NCBI GenBank assembly: GCA_004009845.1
Contig: RMBW01000170.1
Span: 1 to 42,175, forward strand
Source of the DNA: Davidsoniella eucalypti
Lineage: Eukaryota > Ascomycota > Sordariomycetes > Microascales > Ceratocystidaceae
Direction: 5' to 3'
DNA length: 42,175 bases
Below are positions 32,640 to 42,175 of this stretch, in pieces. The notes beneath the pieces were generated by a model that saw only the letters and a list, made by a program, of their open reading frames with translations, was not told the origin of the DNA and did not search any database. The number at the start of each line of letters is the position of its first letter. Position 1 is the first letter of the stretch. The position numbers and the translations under genes are program-made.

Positions 32640-32972
32640 CAATACCTCAGTACCTCAATACCTTTTACCTTACTCTTCTCGTCGACCTTACCTCGCTTGC
32701 CTTTTGCCTTCCTTTACCTAACCTCCTCGTCGTCCAACCAATACCTACCTACCACCCCCCATCACATCACGAACTCGCTTTCATCCATCCTTCGCTGCTG
32801 GTGCCTTGACGGCTCTGCCTTCATTTATTTTGATCTAGATAAACCAAAAATTTCATCTTTCCATTGTATCCGCCTCCACCCCTCCCGACTTTTCGTCTCG
32901 CCCTTTGACCTTTGCTAGTCGTCGTCCTTATACCACAACCATCACACCCATCACCAGACAACATCCGCCATC
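32640..32972 (+). promoter_or_regulatory. CT-rich leader of the PP2A-B gene
   Basis: Strongly pyrimidine-rich on the coding strand up to the ATG at 32973, with repeated ACCTCAATACCT-like units at 32637-32662. Typical of core promoters and 5' UTRs of highly expressed fungal genes. Confidence 0.5.
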
Positions 32973-34935
32973 ATGGGCGAAAGCGAAGTTGCTGGCCCTA
33001 CCTGGAAGTTCACCCAGTACGTTATATTATTCTCTGTTCATGGCTCTTACTGTGGCCTGCAATAGCTCATGCTCTGCTATTGTCGAACCTTACTGACCGC
33101 TTAACTGTTAGGTGTTTTGGTGACAAAGGCGACGTTGAAGACATCACCGAAGGTACGATCATCATCGCCCTATCACTCCACCCCTTAACAAGCTGCACGA
33201 TTGATATCTAGTTTTGGATCCGATGCCATTATCTCGAAATCTGTCCCATGCCGACCATAATGCTAGCCCTTGTCGGTCCTTGATGACCTCACACGACATG
33301 CCATTGAACCATCCCTTAGTACCACTAAATTTTGTTTGATATTAACTTTGCTGCTTCCTTAGCCGATATCATTTCAACGGTCGAGTTCGATCACACTGGC
33401 AACTATCTAGCCACCGGTGATAAGGGTGGTCGTGTAGTGTTATTCGAGAGAAATGAGACGGTACGTGCCAGGCCTTTGGTCAAGCTTTCATAGCATTGCT
33501 CTATCAGCAGCGGCATGCCCCAGAGTATGTATCTCTGATCAATGCTAACAATTCCATAGAAGAAAACTTGTGAATACAAGTTTCACACCGAGTTTCAATC
33601 CCACGAACCCGAATTCGACTATCTTAAGTCGTTAGAAATCGAAGAAAAGATCAACAAGATCAAGTGGTGCCGAAGACAAAACCAGTCACACTACCTCCTC
33701 TCGACCAACGACAAGACGATTAAGTTATGGAAGGTATTCGAAAAGTCTCTAAAGGTCGTTGCCGAAAACAACCTCTCCTCCGAGCCAACCCCCGCCGGCC
33801 TGGGCACCGGAAATGCCATTGCCCGCCCGTCAGCTTTCAGAAACACCAGTGACTTGAAACTGCCTCGTCTCACCCATCACGACACAGTAGTTGCTGCTGT
33901 TCCTCGCCGGACGTACGCCAATGCCCATGCGTACCACATCAACAGCATCTCCGTGAATAGTGATGGAGAAACCTTTATCAGTAGTGATGACCTACGGATT
34001 AATCTGTGGAATTTGAACATCCAGGATCAGAGCTTCAACATTGTTGATATCAAGCCGGCCAATATGGAGGAGCTCACCGAGGTCATCACAGCTGCCGAAT
34101 TCCACCCTGTCAGCTGCAATTGGTTCATGTATGCTAGCTCAAAGGGTACTATCAAGCTGGCGGATATGCGTGAGAGTGCTTTGTGCGACCAGCACTCCAA
34201 AAGTAAGTATTCCACCGTTTTACACCATTTAGCCAACCTTCAAGCATGTTAATACCTATGCCTCCTTATTTTAGTGTTCGAACAAGAAGAAGATCCTACG
34301 ACAAGATCATTCTTCTCGGAAATCATCTCTTCCATCTCAGATGTGCGGTTTTCTCAAGACGGCCGGTATATCCTATCTAGAGATTACCTGACCGTCAAGA
34401 TATGGGATATCAACATGGAAAGACAACCCATCAAGACGATACCGATCCACGAACACTTGCGGCCGCGCCTATGCGATACATACGAGAATGATAGCATCTT
34501 CGACAAGTTCGAGGTTGTGTTCTCGGGTGATGGAAAGAACGTCATGACTGGAAGTTACAACAACAACTTCATGATCTACCCATCGGAGCCAGAGGAAGAG
34601 ACTGAAATCGTATTGCAGGCTGATAAGTCAGCCTTCAAGGCGAAGAAGATCGGCGTTCCTACTCCAATCAATGCCTCGCCAAGCCCCGGCGGTAAAAAGG
34701 GTGGCTCACGTGCGAATAGCCCTGCTGGCCAGCGGATGCGGAAAGAGACTGATGCGGATCAGATCGACTTCAACAAGAAGATTTTGCACATGAGTTGGCA
34801 TCCATCTGAAGACAGCATTGCTATCGCAGCCACTAACAATGTAAGTTGCAAATTTTATCTCATTACTTGATTCTTAGAAAGTATAGCTGTACTAACGAAA
34901 TAACAAAACAGTTGTTTGTGTTCTCGGCACTGTAA
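32973..34935 (+). CDS. CDC55: PP2A regulatory B (B55) subunit, WD40 protein (471 aa)
   Basis: Six exons: 32973-33016, 33112-33152, 33363-33460, 33560-34202, 34275-34840 and 34912-34935, total 471 residues. The product begins MGESEVAGPTWKFTQCFGDKGDVEDITEADIISTVEFDHTGNYLATGDKGGRVVLFER, the standard B55 opening, and continues through seven WD40 blades with FHTEFQSHEPEFDYLKSLEIEEKINKI, HAYHINSISVNSDGETFISSDDLRINLWNL, and EDPTTRSFFSEIISSISDVRFS. It ends in a short exon coding LFVFSAL. B55 directs the PP2A catalytic and scaffold subunits to substrates, controlling mitotic exit, septation and morphogenesis. An insertion rich in Ser, Pro and Gly (about SPSPGGKKGGSRANSPAGQ) sits before the last blade, as in other filamentous fungi. 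Several introns cluster near the 5' end. Very confident. Confidence 0.96.
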
Positions 34936-35894
34936 GGCCTAGATGAGCTGATGCATCGAGGACGCCGGAGTTAGGAGGCTGGGTTTGGTGGAATGATTAA
35001 TAGGGAACAAACTATCTCGCCCCGTCATGACAAGGATAATATGCAGAACACAGCACATAATTCTTCATTTATGTATCTTTGACTACATTTCGTAGTCGAA
35101 CGGAAAGCCATAACGTGATCAACATATACGTGTGAACTCATTTTGTACCAGGACTTTTCTTTCATTTTATCTTAACCTCTTTGTACTTAGTCTATTGCGA
35201 TAATCGACCACTTGGGAGATGTTGTTCAATCACGACTTTAAAAATTATCTAGATAGCCGATATCAATATTCAACTAGTTATATCAGTGTGATTATCTCGA
35301 AAATAACACAAATCGATCTTTTGATTACCTCTCAGTCAGTTTCATTTTCACTTCTCGTATAGGGGTGGTTAAAAAAATATAGCTCAAGTAAGAGGGGGCC
35401 AAAGCATATTATAGTTGCTATTCCAGTTGTATGTGCTGTGTATGTATATATGAGACTGATAACTAGTCCTGAATGAAAGATCCTGACACATCATCCTAAT
35501 TACCAAAACAAAGCACCAAAAGGGTCAATTTACTATCAAGCTATTAATCAAATACATATTAACTCCCTACACATAAAATTGTGCGGCTCAACCAGGCAAT
35601 ATCGTCTGCCGTCTTTGAATGAGCAACATTTGTTTGTTTACTTTGAAGGTTGTCGTCTTTTCCTTATCTATCTCTTGCTTTATTATGTACCTAGCCTAGA
35701 AACTTCGTAGTTTCCAGGTTCTAGGAACATTTGTCATCACCACGTTGTCATTTAACAGAAACTAGACCGCATCATTTTTGGTCTCATCGATCAGTCTCAT
35801 CAATCTCATTTTAGGCTCACATATCTTCGTAGTTTCACCTCAAAGAGACTCGATACGTGTTGATCTCTTTCAACCACTCAATTCATCTTTCAAG
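34936..35894. other. Intergenic region between PP2A-B and transporter genes
   Basis: AT-rich 3' flank, then CT-rich sequence from about 35640 leading to the transporter start. GATCAGTCTCATCAATCTCAT near 35789 is a short imperfect direct repeat. No gene or RNA was recognised. Confidence 0.5.
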
Positions 35895-37345
35895 ATGTCG
35901 GGTTCCTCAGAGAAAATTGAAAATAAACCCCTTCTTGCTGCCAAAGACACCGCATCACGTCCTTCAAGTTCGGATGGAAATGTCACAACGATAAGGGATG
36001 ATAGTCCTGCCGTCGAATCTGCGAACCAGATTGCAACTAGTACCATACTAAAAGACTGGATTGCATCATGGATCTCGGTGGTGGCGATGCTCGCCTTCAT
36101 ATTTGGAGGTTGTTGTTCGAATGTATATGCACTTGAGTCCATTATAAAGTAAGCGTCTTATCCACTATATACAACGGTCAATAATTCTAACCACGTTTTA
36201 ATAGATCCGAGCCAGGCAGTGGTGAGATATGCTCTTTAGTCCGTTATCTAATATTGTGTTGATACTAACATACCACGAGGCACCCTCTTGACATTTGTCC
36301 AATTCCTGTTTGTTGCCGTCACAGGATATATCTCTCAATTTGACAGAACCCAGGCGCCGTTCTTTCTCACGCCTAACAAGGTCCCAATCAAGAGATGGCT
36401 CGTCAACATAATCCTGTTTTTCGGTATCAACGTGATGAACAATCATGCGTTTAGCTATAACATTTCCGTGCCGGTACACATCATCCTAAGATCGGGCGGC
36501 AGTATAACCACCATCGCGGCTGGCTATCTCTGGGGAAAGAGATATTCACGTATCCAAGTAACAGCCGTGCTGTTCTTGACAATTGGTGTCATCACCGCAG
36601 CCTACTCAGATGCTCAAAGCAAGGTACGCGCCGACAATGTTGGGACCATGGGTGTCTTCAATCTCAAAGATGTGCTGACATGATTATCCAGGGTAAAAAT
36701 GATGATGGATCTAGCCATTCTGATTTTAGCATGGGGCTTATTATATTATTCGTAGCTCAGGTCTTCTCCGCCATCATGGGTATCTACACGGAGGAGACGT
36801 ACAAGAAATATGGCCCGCAGTGGCGTGAGAATTTATTCTATTCCCACGTGCTGTCGCTCCCTCTTTTTCTGCCCTTTATGCCAAGCCTGATTGAACAGTT
36901 CTCGCGGCTCGCTAAGAGCACGCCTATGACACTATCAATCCCCTCCGTTATCCTATCCAGCGTTGGCACGGATATCCCTGAGATCTACACACAAATCGCG
37001 GTTCCCAACCAGTTGATACACCTTGTGCTCAATGTTCTCACGCAATACGCATGCATTCGCGGTGTCAACCTTCTGGCTGCTGCTTCAACGGCTCTTACCG
37101 TCACAATTGTACTCAATATCAGAAAGCTAGTAAGCTTGCTACTGAGTATTTGGCTGTTTGGAAACCAACTCACCGTCGGGACTCTTGCTGGTGCAGTGGT
37201 TGTCTTTGGCTCGGGAGCTCTATACTCACTAGACTCGTCTAGTCGTCGCAAGACAAAGCAGAGCAAGGCTGTGTCGGTCTTGGTAGCCGAACCACATACT
37301 CCCAAAAAGTCTGACAAACAGGCGGGTGAAAAGAAGAAGGCTTAA
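35895..37345 (+). CDS. YEA4: UDP-N-acetylglucosamine transporter, Yea4/SLC35B type (422 aa)
   Basis: Exons 35895-36148, 36205-36221 (only 17 nt), 36280-36623 and 36692-37345, 422 residues. About 60 disordered residues precede roughly ten hydrophobic helices. Typical features of the SLC35B nucleotide-sugar transporters are FGGCCSNVYALE (helix 1), LLTFVQFLFVA, the FFGINVMNNHAFSYNISVPVHIILRSGG stretch, GIYTEETYKKYG, and LNIRKLVSLLLSIWLFGN near the end. The protein ends KKKA, fitting the KKXX ER-retrieval signal, in line with yeast Yea4, an ER UDP-GlcNAc transporter needed for normal chitin synthesis. The 17-nt exon codes for SEPGS and is required to keep frame from K85 to GTLLTF. A UDP-galactose or UDP-xylose specificity cannot be excluded. 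Confidence 0.9.
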
Positions 37346-38370
37346 TTATACAGATACACTTCCCGGTTACTGTATCTCAGGTTTTAGAGAGCCCAGCAGA
37401 GTCAAGTAGTTTTTAGGTCAATACTCTTTTTGGGGGTTTTAATACTAGTCGTCGTGCTCCCCGTCTGTAGATATAGGATTTTTAATTATTACATCCCATT
37501 GTGTTATAACCTACGGAAAACGGTGGGTTTTGCCCATAAGCCTTTTAGCCTCGACCGACACTGTACAGCACAGGATTCAAATCCATTCAAAAAAGAGTCA
37601 CAGGTAGGCCCAATGCGCCGAAAATTGAAATGCCGTTGCTTATTCTATCCGGATATCACATCACCCAACAGGGGTCTATGACGCTGTGCCGTACCTTCGT
37701 TACCCGCTCAATGGATCAAGGTGTATCTGTATATGTATATAAAATTATAAAATATACAGGAGGGTGTGACAGATTACTGAACTGCCGATGTCTACACATG
37801 TACAAGCAGTGGTCTACTATTGATATTCTTCGTCTCTAAATTCACCACCATTTTAGGCAAGGATATGCGCCTAAGCAGACACTACAACGTACGTTATTGT
37901 AGTAATGAAAATTACAGTCCTCATAGTAGTAAACTAAACACTTAATAGCTTTATCCCGCCAAGCTAGATGGGTGCCATGCAGCCAGTTGTCCACAGTATA
38001 AGAACATGATGGCTTCCTTCATTTGAATACCTCCCAGTCTCTTCTTTTTTGTCCGCTTAAAAACTATTCATGCTTTGGTATTCGAAGCATACTAACTATC
38101 ACAGTTTATCAACCGCTAAAATAATTCAGAAGCTCTCGCTAGGCTTTACTGAGACAAGACACTTTCTAGACCCAAGTTTCAAAGTGATTAGGGTTCTTCG
38201 CTCTTTCCGCTTTGGGGCAAGTATTTACTCCATATTGCTCTTTATATATTTTTTTTCTTGATAAACCACAACTCGCCCTCTTTTTTTTTTTTTTGCAACG
38301 TCTTCACCATTCCAAATTTGCTCGACATCTCAAATCAGAAAAGCCCATCGATAATCTTAATTCCTATACA
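37346..38370. other. Intergenic region before AMP deaminase
   Basis: About 1 kb without a supported gene. A GGATTCAAATCC-like tRNA B-box at 37572-37583 has no matching cloverleaf. The last 150 bases hold a TTTATATA element (about 38240) and a 14-T run at 38281-38294, 77 bp upstream of the AMP deaminase start, likely promoter elements. Confidence 0.5.
38281..38294 (+). promoter_or_regulatory. Poly(dT) tract in AMP deaminase promoter
   Basis: Fourteen consecutive T, 77-90 bp before the proposed ATG at 38371. Poly(dA:dT) tracts of this length exclude nucleosomes in fungal promoters; role inferred from position. Confidence 0.45.
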
Positions 38371-41300
38371 ATGTGTGGTCCTTCTCGCGGAGCAATGCCA
38401 GGTAAGAAAAAAAAGAACGTTCCTTGCCCTAGTCGGCTATGGTTTGAAGCCGAAGATCAACAACCAACATGACGACATAGTAAAATATCATACTAGTAAG
38501 TTTTACTATCCCTCTTCATGTCCTCAAAAAACAGAGACTGCAAATATATGGAAGTTACCATTAAACATGTGTGCTCTAATACTTCTATACCAACCCATCT
38601 CTTATATCCTATTCAACGAGCAACCATACTTACTCATCACCATCTAGACATTATATTATCTCCTCCATGAAGACTCAATCTCTACATCGTACCCAAAATT
38701 AGGAAGCCAGTTTCTCGTTCATGACGGCGACTCTGAAGACGACGACCATAACCCACACCTCCAGGGTGACACCGACTCTGAGACATCCGACAACCAAAAA
38801 CAATTGGCTCAAGATGACAACGCTACAGAGGGAATGCTTCCGCGTGACTTTCGTCAGCCCTCTGCATTCTACGACCCTGTTGTCGAGCGCCAGATGAGCC
38901 AGGAAGATGCCAAACTCATCTTCCAGAATCACAAGAGCCGCAGTATCCCCTCACCTCTTGCCGGTAGTACTTCGCTCGAAATCCCAGGATCCAACCTCAG
39001 CATGAGCATGGAGTCGTCCGAGGATCTTTCGACTTCCCCCATCGCCAATCCCCAGTTGCCTGATCAGACTGCGCAGATGCACAACTCTCTTGTAGTCGAT
39101 CCGACCGCTGCTGGCCCAACCTATGGCGGCCACATGTCCTTGTCGCCCGTCGCCGAGGATTCGGTTTCTATTCCCGCCGCCACGCCGTCTTACAATCATA
39201 AGCCGGTCGACTTTGGCGGTGATACAAGTCTTTTCGATACTCAGCCTCATATCAATGCCGAGCTTTCTGCTATCGCAGCCAAGGTTCAAAAGGCTCTTGA
39301 CATGCGTAAAAAGTACATCAGCGCATCTCTTCAAGGCCCCAATGACAACCCGAAGGACCAAAACGATTGGGAAATATACCCTGCCCCTCCGGAGCCTTCT
39401 TGGATTCACGCACACCCGTCTTATGCCAATCTCTCTGGCGCTGAGCCTACCTCTGCCTCTGCCCGTCGTAAGACCCGCCGCAGAAAGCAGGGAGAGGACA
39501 TTGGCGAGGATTTTGTCAAAGAGGATGTTACTTTACCAAGCAATGATGACATGAAGTTTCATCTAGATAGCAACGGCGTCTTCCAGGTCTACGAGAAAGA
39601 TTCTGACCCTTCAACGGATAAGCCTGTTGTTGAAGTATCGACTATGCGTGACTTCTACATGGACTTGGACGAGATCGTCAGCATCTCATCAGACGGACCT
39701 AGCAAGAGTTTTGCTTTCCGTCGTCTTCAATATCTTGAGGGAAAGTTCAACCTGTACATGCTCACCAACGAATATCGTGAAGTCGCCGATTCCAAGAAAG
39801 TGCCACACAGAGACTTTTACAACGTGAGAAAGGTTGATACGCACGTCCATCACTCTGCTTGCATGAACCAAAAGCATCTACTACGCTTCATCAAAAGTAA
39901 GATGAAGAAGTGCCCGAATGAAACGGTGCTATTTCGTGATGGACAAAACCTCACCTTGGCTCAGGTTTTCGAAAGTATCAAATTGACTGCCTACGATCTC
40001 AGTATCGACACTCTTGATATGCATGTAAGTATATCTACAATCTCGCGTGTTGTATGTCGATCCACTAACATCTCATTAATAGGCTCACACTGATTCTTTC
40101 CACCGATTCGATAAGTTCAATCTTAAGTACAATCCCATAGGCGAATCTCGTCTTCGTACAATTTTCTTGAAGACTGATAACCACATCAATGGACGCTACC
40201 TCGCAGAAATCACCAAGGAGGTCATTGCTGATCTAGAGTCAAGCAAATATCAGATGGTAGAATGGCGTATCTCTATATATGGCAAGGCGATAGATGAATG
40301 GGACAAGCTAGCAGATTGGGTTGTCGAGAATAAACTTTTCTCACACAACGTTCGCTGGCTAGTTCAAATTCCCCGTCTATTTGACGTTTATAAAGCGTCT
40401 GGTCTCATGGAAAACTTTGAGTCTGTCATTGATAACCTTTTCCGTCCGTTGTTCGAGGTTACAAAAGACCCGTCTAGCCACCCCAACTTGCACATTTTCC
40501 TACAGCGTGTCATTGGATTCGACTCTGTAGATGACGAGTCCAAGCCGGAGCGCCGTGTCTACAAGAAGTTCCCAGTACCCAAGGATTGGAGCTCCAACCA
40601 GAACCCGCCATACAGCTATTGGATCTATCACCTATATGCCAACATCACATCCCTCAATCACTGGCGTAGAAAGCGTGGCTTCAACACATTTGTTATACGT
40701 CCTCACTGTGGTGAAGCTGGTGATAGCGAACATTTGGCTGCTGCTGCTCTATGCTGCCACAGTATCAGTCACGGCCTGCTTTTACGCAAGGTTCCTATCC
40801 TGCAATACATGTTTTATCTGGACCAGATCGGTATTGCCATGTCACCGCTCAGTAACAATGCGCTATTTTTGGCGTATGAAAGAAATCCATTCCATCAATA
40901 TTTCCGTCGCGGCCTAAATGTCTCGCTTTCAACAGATGATCCTCTGCAGTTTGCCTTCACCAAGGAGCCTCTGATCGAAGAGTATGCTGTAGCAGCTCAA
41001 ATCTACAAGCTCACGCCTGTCGATATGTGCGAGCTTGCTAAAAACTCGGTGAAGCAGAGTGGCTACGAACAGTCGATCAAGGAACAATGGCTTGGACCGA
41101 ATTTCATGAGACCTGGTGGTGAAGGTAACACTATGGCCAAAACCAATGTGCCAGACTGCCGTGAAGAGTTCAGATACCAGACGCTACTACAAGAGAAGAG
41201 GGTGTAAGTGTGACTATGATCATCCCGTGAAATACCCATACTAACTGTACTTGTATAGTCTTCAACAATACATCGCCTTCAACAACCAGGCTAGGGCGCA

Positions 41301-41439
41301 GCCTATCTCTGCGCCGCCTACTCCTGTTACCGTAGCTGCAGCCACGGAGCCTACTATCTTCCCGGGACTAGAAAGCAGAGCTGTCCGTAATGAGACTGCG
41401 AAGGTTCCTGATGAGGCCACCAAGCCTGCTCTTAACTAA
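38371..41439 (+). CDS. AMD1: AMP deaminase (about 894 aa)
   Basis: Proposed exons 38371-38401, 38673-40024, 40083-41203 and 41259-41439. AMP deaminase converts AMP to IMP and NH3 in the purine nucleotide cycle. The disordered N-terminal part includes FLVHDGDSEDDDHNP and NATEGMLPRDFRQPSAFYDPVVERQ. The catalytic amidohydrolase barrel runs from about 390: KVDTHVHHSACMN with metal ligands H401 and H403, FNTFVIRPHCGEAGD, and SLSTDDPLQF with D746 D747. The last three exons are certain. The first (MCGPSRGAMP) with a 271-nt intron is a best guess: joining its G to the AG acceptor at 38672 gives GAMPDSISTSYPKLGSQFLVHDGD. The alternative acceptor at 38647 would need another first exon. If intron 3 is kept, the protein stops at KRV, 59 residues early. 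Confidence 0.93.
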
Positions 41440-42175
41440 TTTTCTCAGTTTTCATCTCAGGAAATTCCAATGAAGTTGATGACAAGTAAATATTGATGTA
41501 TATCCAATTACAAATTCAAGATACATTATATAGTAAACTAAATACGTACTTTCCGAATTTCAAATCTGTTGATTTACATGTGATATCAGTCTAAATTCTT
41601 AATGTTAGGGTTAAATGTGTATGTATTCTAACGAGGGACTAGCTAAATCGAGCATGGGAATAAACAGTTTGTCTTAATTACGGATAGTAAGTACATATGT
41701 AGTATTTTATGATTATAGTCGTATAACTAACTGAAACTGTATAGGAAAGCTTATGGACGTTCCGGAAACAACATTTGGCTGTGTTGTTAATTTCGAAACC
41801 AATGGAGAGATCCGTAAAAACAACAGGCTATATGAGGACAAAATTATAGTAGAAAATTCAAGAGATGGTAATGAGTATAGTTATAGTCCTATCTTAGTCT
41901 ATGAGACGCTCCTGAAATAAATCAAGACACCTGGAGATTTGATGGTGAAGGCTGTTATTCTAATGTTCTTAGGCTGTTCTGTGTCCCTGGTTATAGTGAA
42001 GCTTAAACAGCCCCTTTTGCGATGGGGGGAGTATGATATTGTAGTAGTGGCTGATTCTTAGTGGGAATAATGCGGACAGGCGCTGTAATCCTGCTGCTAG
42101 CACTGCCCAAGATTAGCGGAGTACCCTGTTCAAGTGTACTGTAATTACAGCTACATTAGCACATATGTATTAGCT
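41440..42175. other. 3' flank of AMP deaminase, no gene seen
   Basis: AT-rich sequence to the window end. No open frame longer than a few dozen codons, no RNA gene and no repeat family recognised. Confidence 0.5.

Larger units (their letters stand above)
30557..32972. promoter_or_regulatory. Intergenic region between divergent ADE8 and PP2A-B genes
   Basis: 2.4 kb without a supported gene. It holds an ACCCTCGAT/ATCGAGGGT inverted repeat (30997-31005 and 31030-31038), a CTAGTTGTACA/TGTAACTAG imperfect palindrome near 31107-31128, nested inverted repeats at 32227-32280, a TA-rich tract at 32325-32352, a 10-bp tandem repeat at 32566-32608 and a CT-rich leader from about 32640 to 32970. Confidence 0.5.

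Noticed and set aside
37510..37590. Possible tRNA (GGATTCAAATCC resembles a B box)
   Set aside because: No A box at the right distance and no acceptor or anticodon stem could be drawn.

Overview
The window reads as nuclear DNA of a filamentous ascomycete (Pezizomycotina, possibly Eurotiomycetes; the class-level guess rests only on the look of the proteins). The evidence is: protein genes with one to five short introns (mostly 55-63 nt, GTATGT/GTAAGT donors, CTAAC-like branch sites), long AT-rich intergenic stretches, a nucleus-encoded mitochondrial ribosomal protein, a fungal Cch1 calcium channel, a fungal-type UDP-sugar transporter, and a decayed Fot1/pogo transposon. There are no bacterial operons, CRISPR arrays or phage genes, and I found no convincing tRNA or rRNA gene.

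Layout from left to right. 1-535 (+): 3' part of the gene for mitochondrial ribosomal protein uL2m. Its downstream region carries a perfect 7-bp hairpin and a run of 33 A. 2023-2331 (-): a small unnamed protein with a clear TATA box. 2.3-6.8 kb: a long non-coding stretch. 6829-13320 (-): an intronless 2163-residue Cch1 voltage-gated calcium channel. 15164-17767 (+): a DDT/WHIM-PHD chromatin protein of RSF1 type (4 exons), divergent from CCH1 across 1.84 kb. 17.8-20.95 kb: a 3.2-kb non-coding region. 20951-22646 (+): an HMG-box regulator of STE11/FMF-1 type (3 exons). 23803-24934: a 1132-bp Fot1/pogo element with 49-bp terminal inverted repeats and a TA duplication, whose transposase gene has lost its catalytic core. 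25897-26341 (+): EMC5. 26605-29717 (+): MSH5, the meiotic MutS homologue. 29824-30556 (-): ADE8, GAR transformylase, tail to tail with MSH5. 32973-34935 (+): PP2A regulatory B subunit (CDC55 type, 6 exons). 35895-37345 (+): Yea4-type UDP-GlcNAc transporter (4 exons including one of 17 nt). 38371-41439 (+): AMP deaminase (4 exons).

The genes do not form a cluster or a single pathway; most are housekeeping or signalling genes in an ordinary euchromatic arrangement. Two thematic links are worth noting without over-reading. ADE8 and AMP deaminase both act in purine nucleotide metabolism. The HMG regulator and MSH5 both belong to sexual development or meiosis in related fungi. I did not find an obviously new multi-gene system. 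The most interesting signals are the internally deleted transposon and its deletion junction, the Asn-Glu-Glu-Glu pore of Cch1, several very small exons or read-through introns, the poly(A) tract after uL2m, and nested inverted repeats in long intergenic regions.
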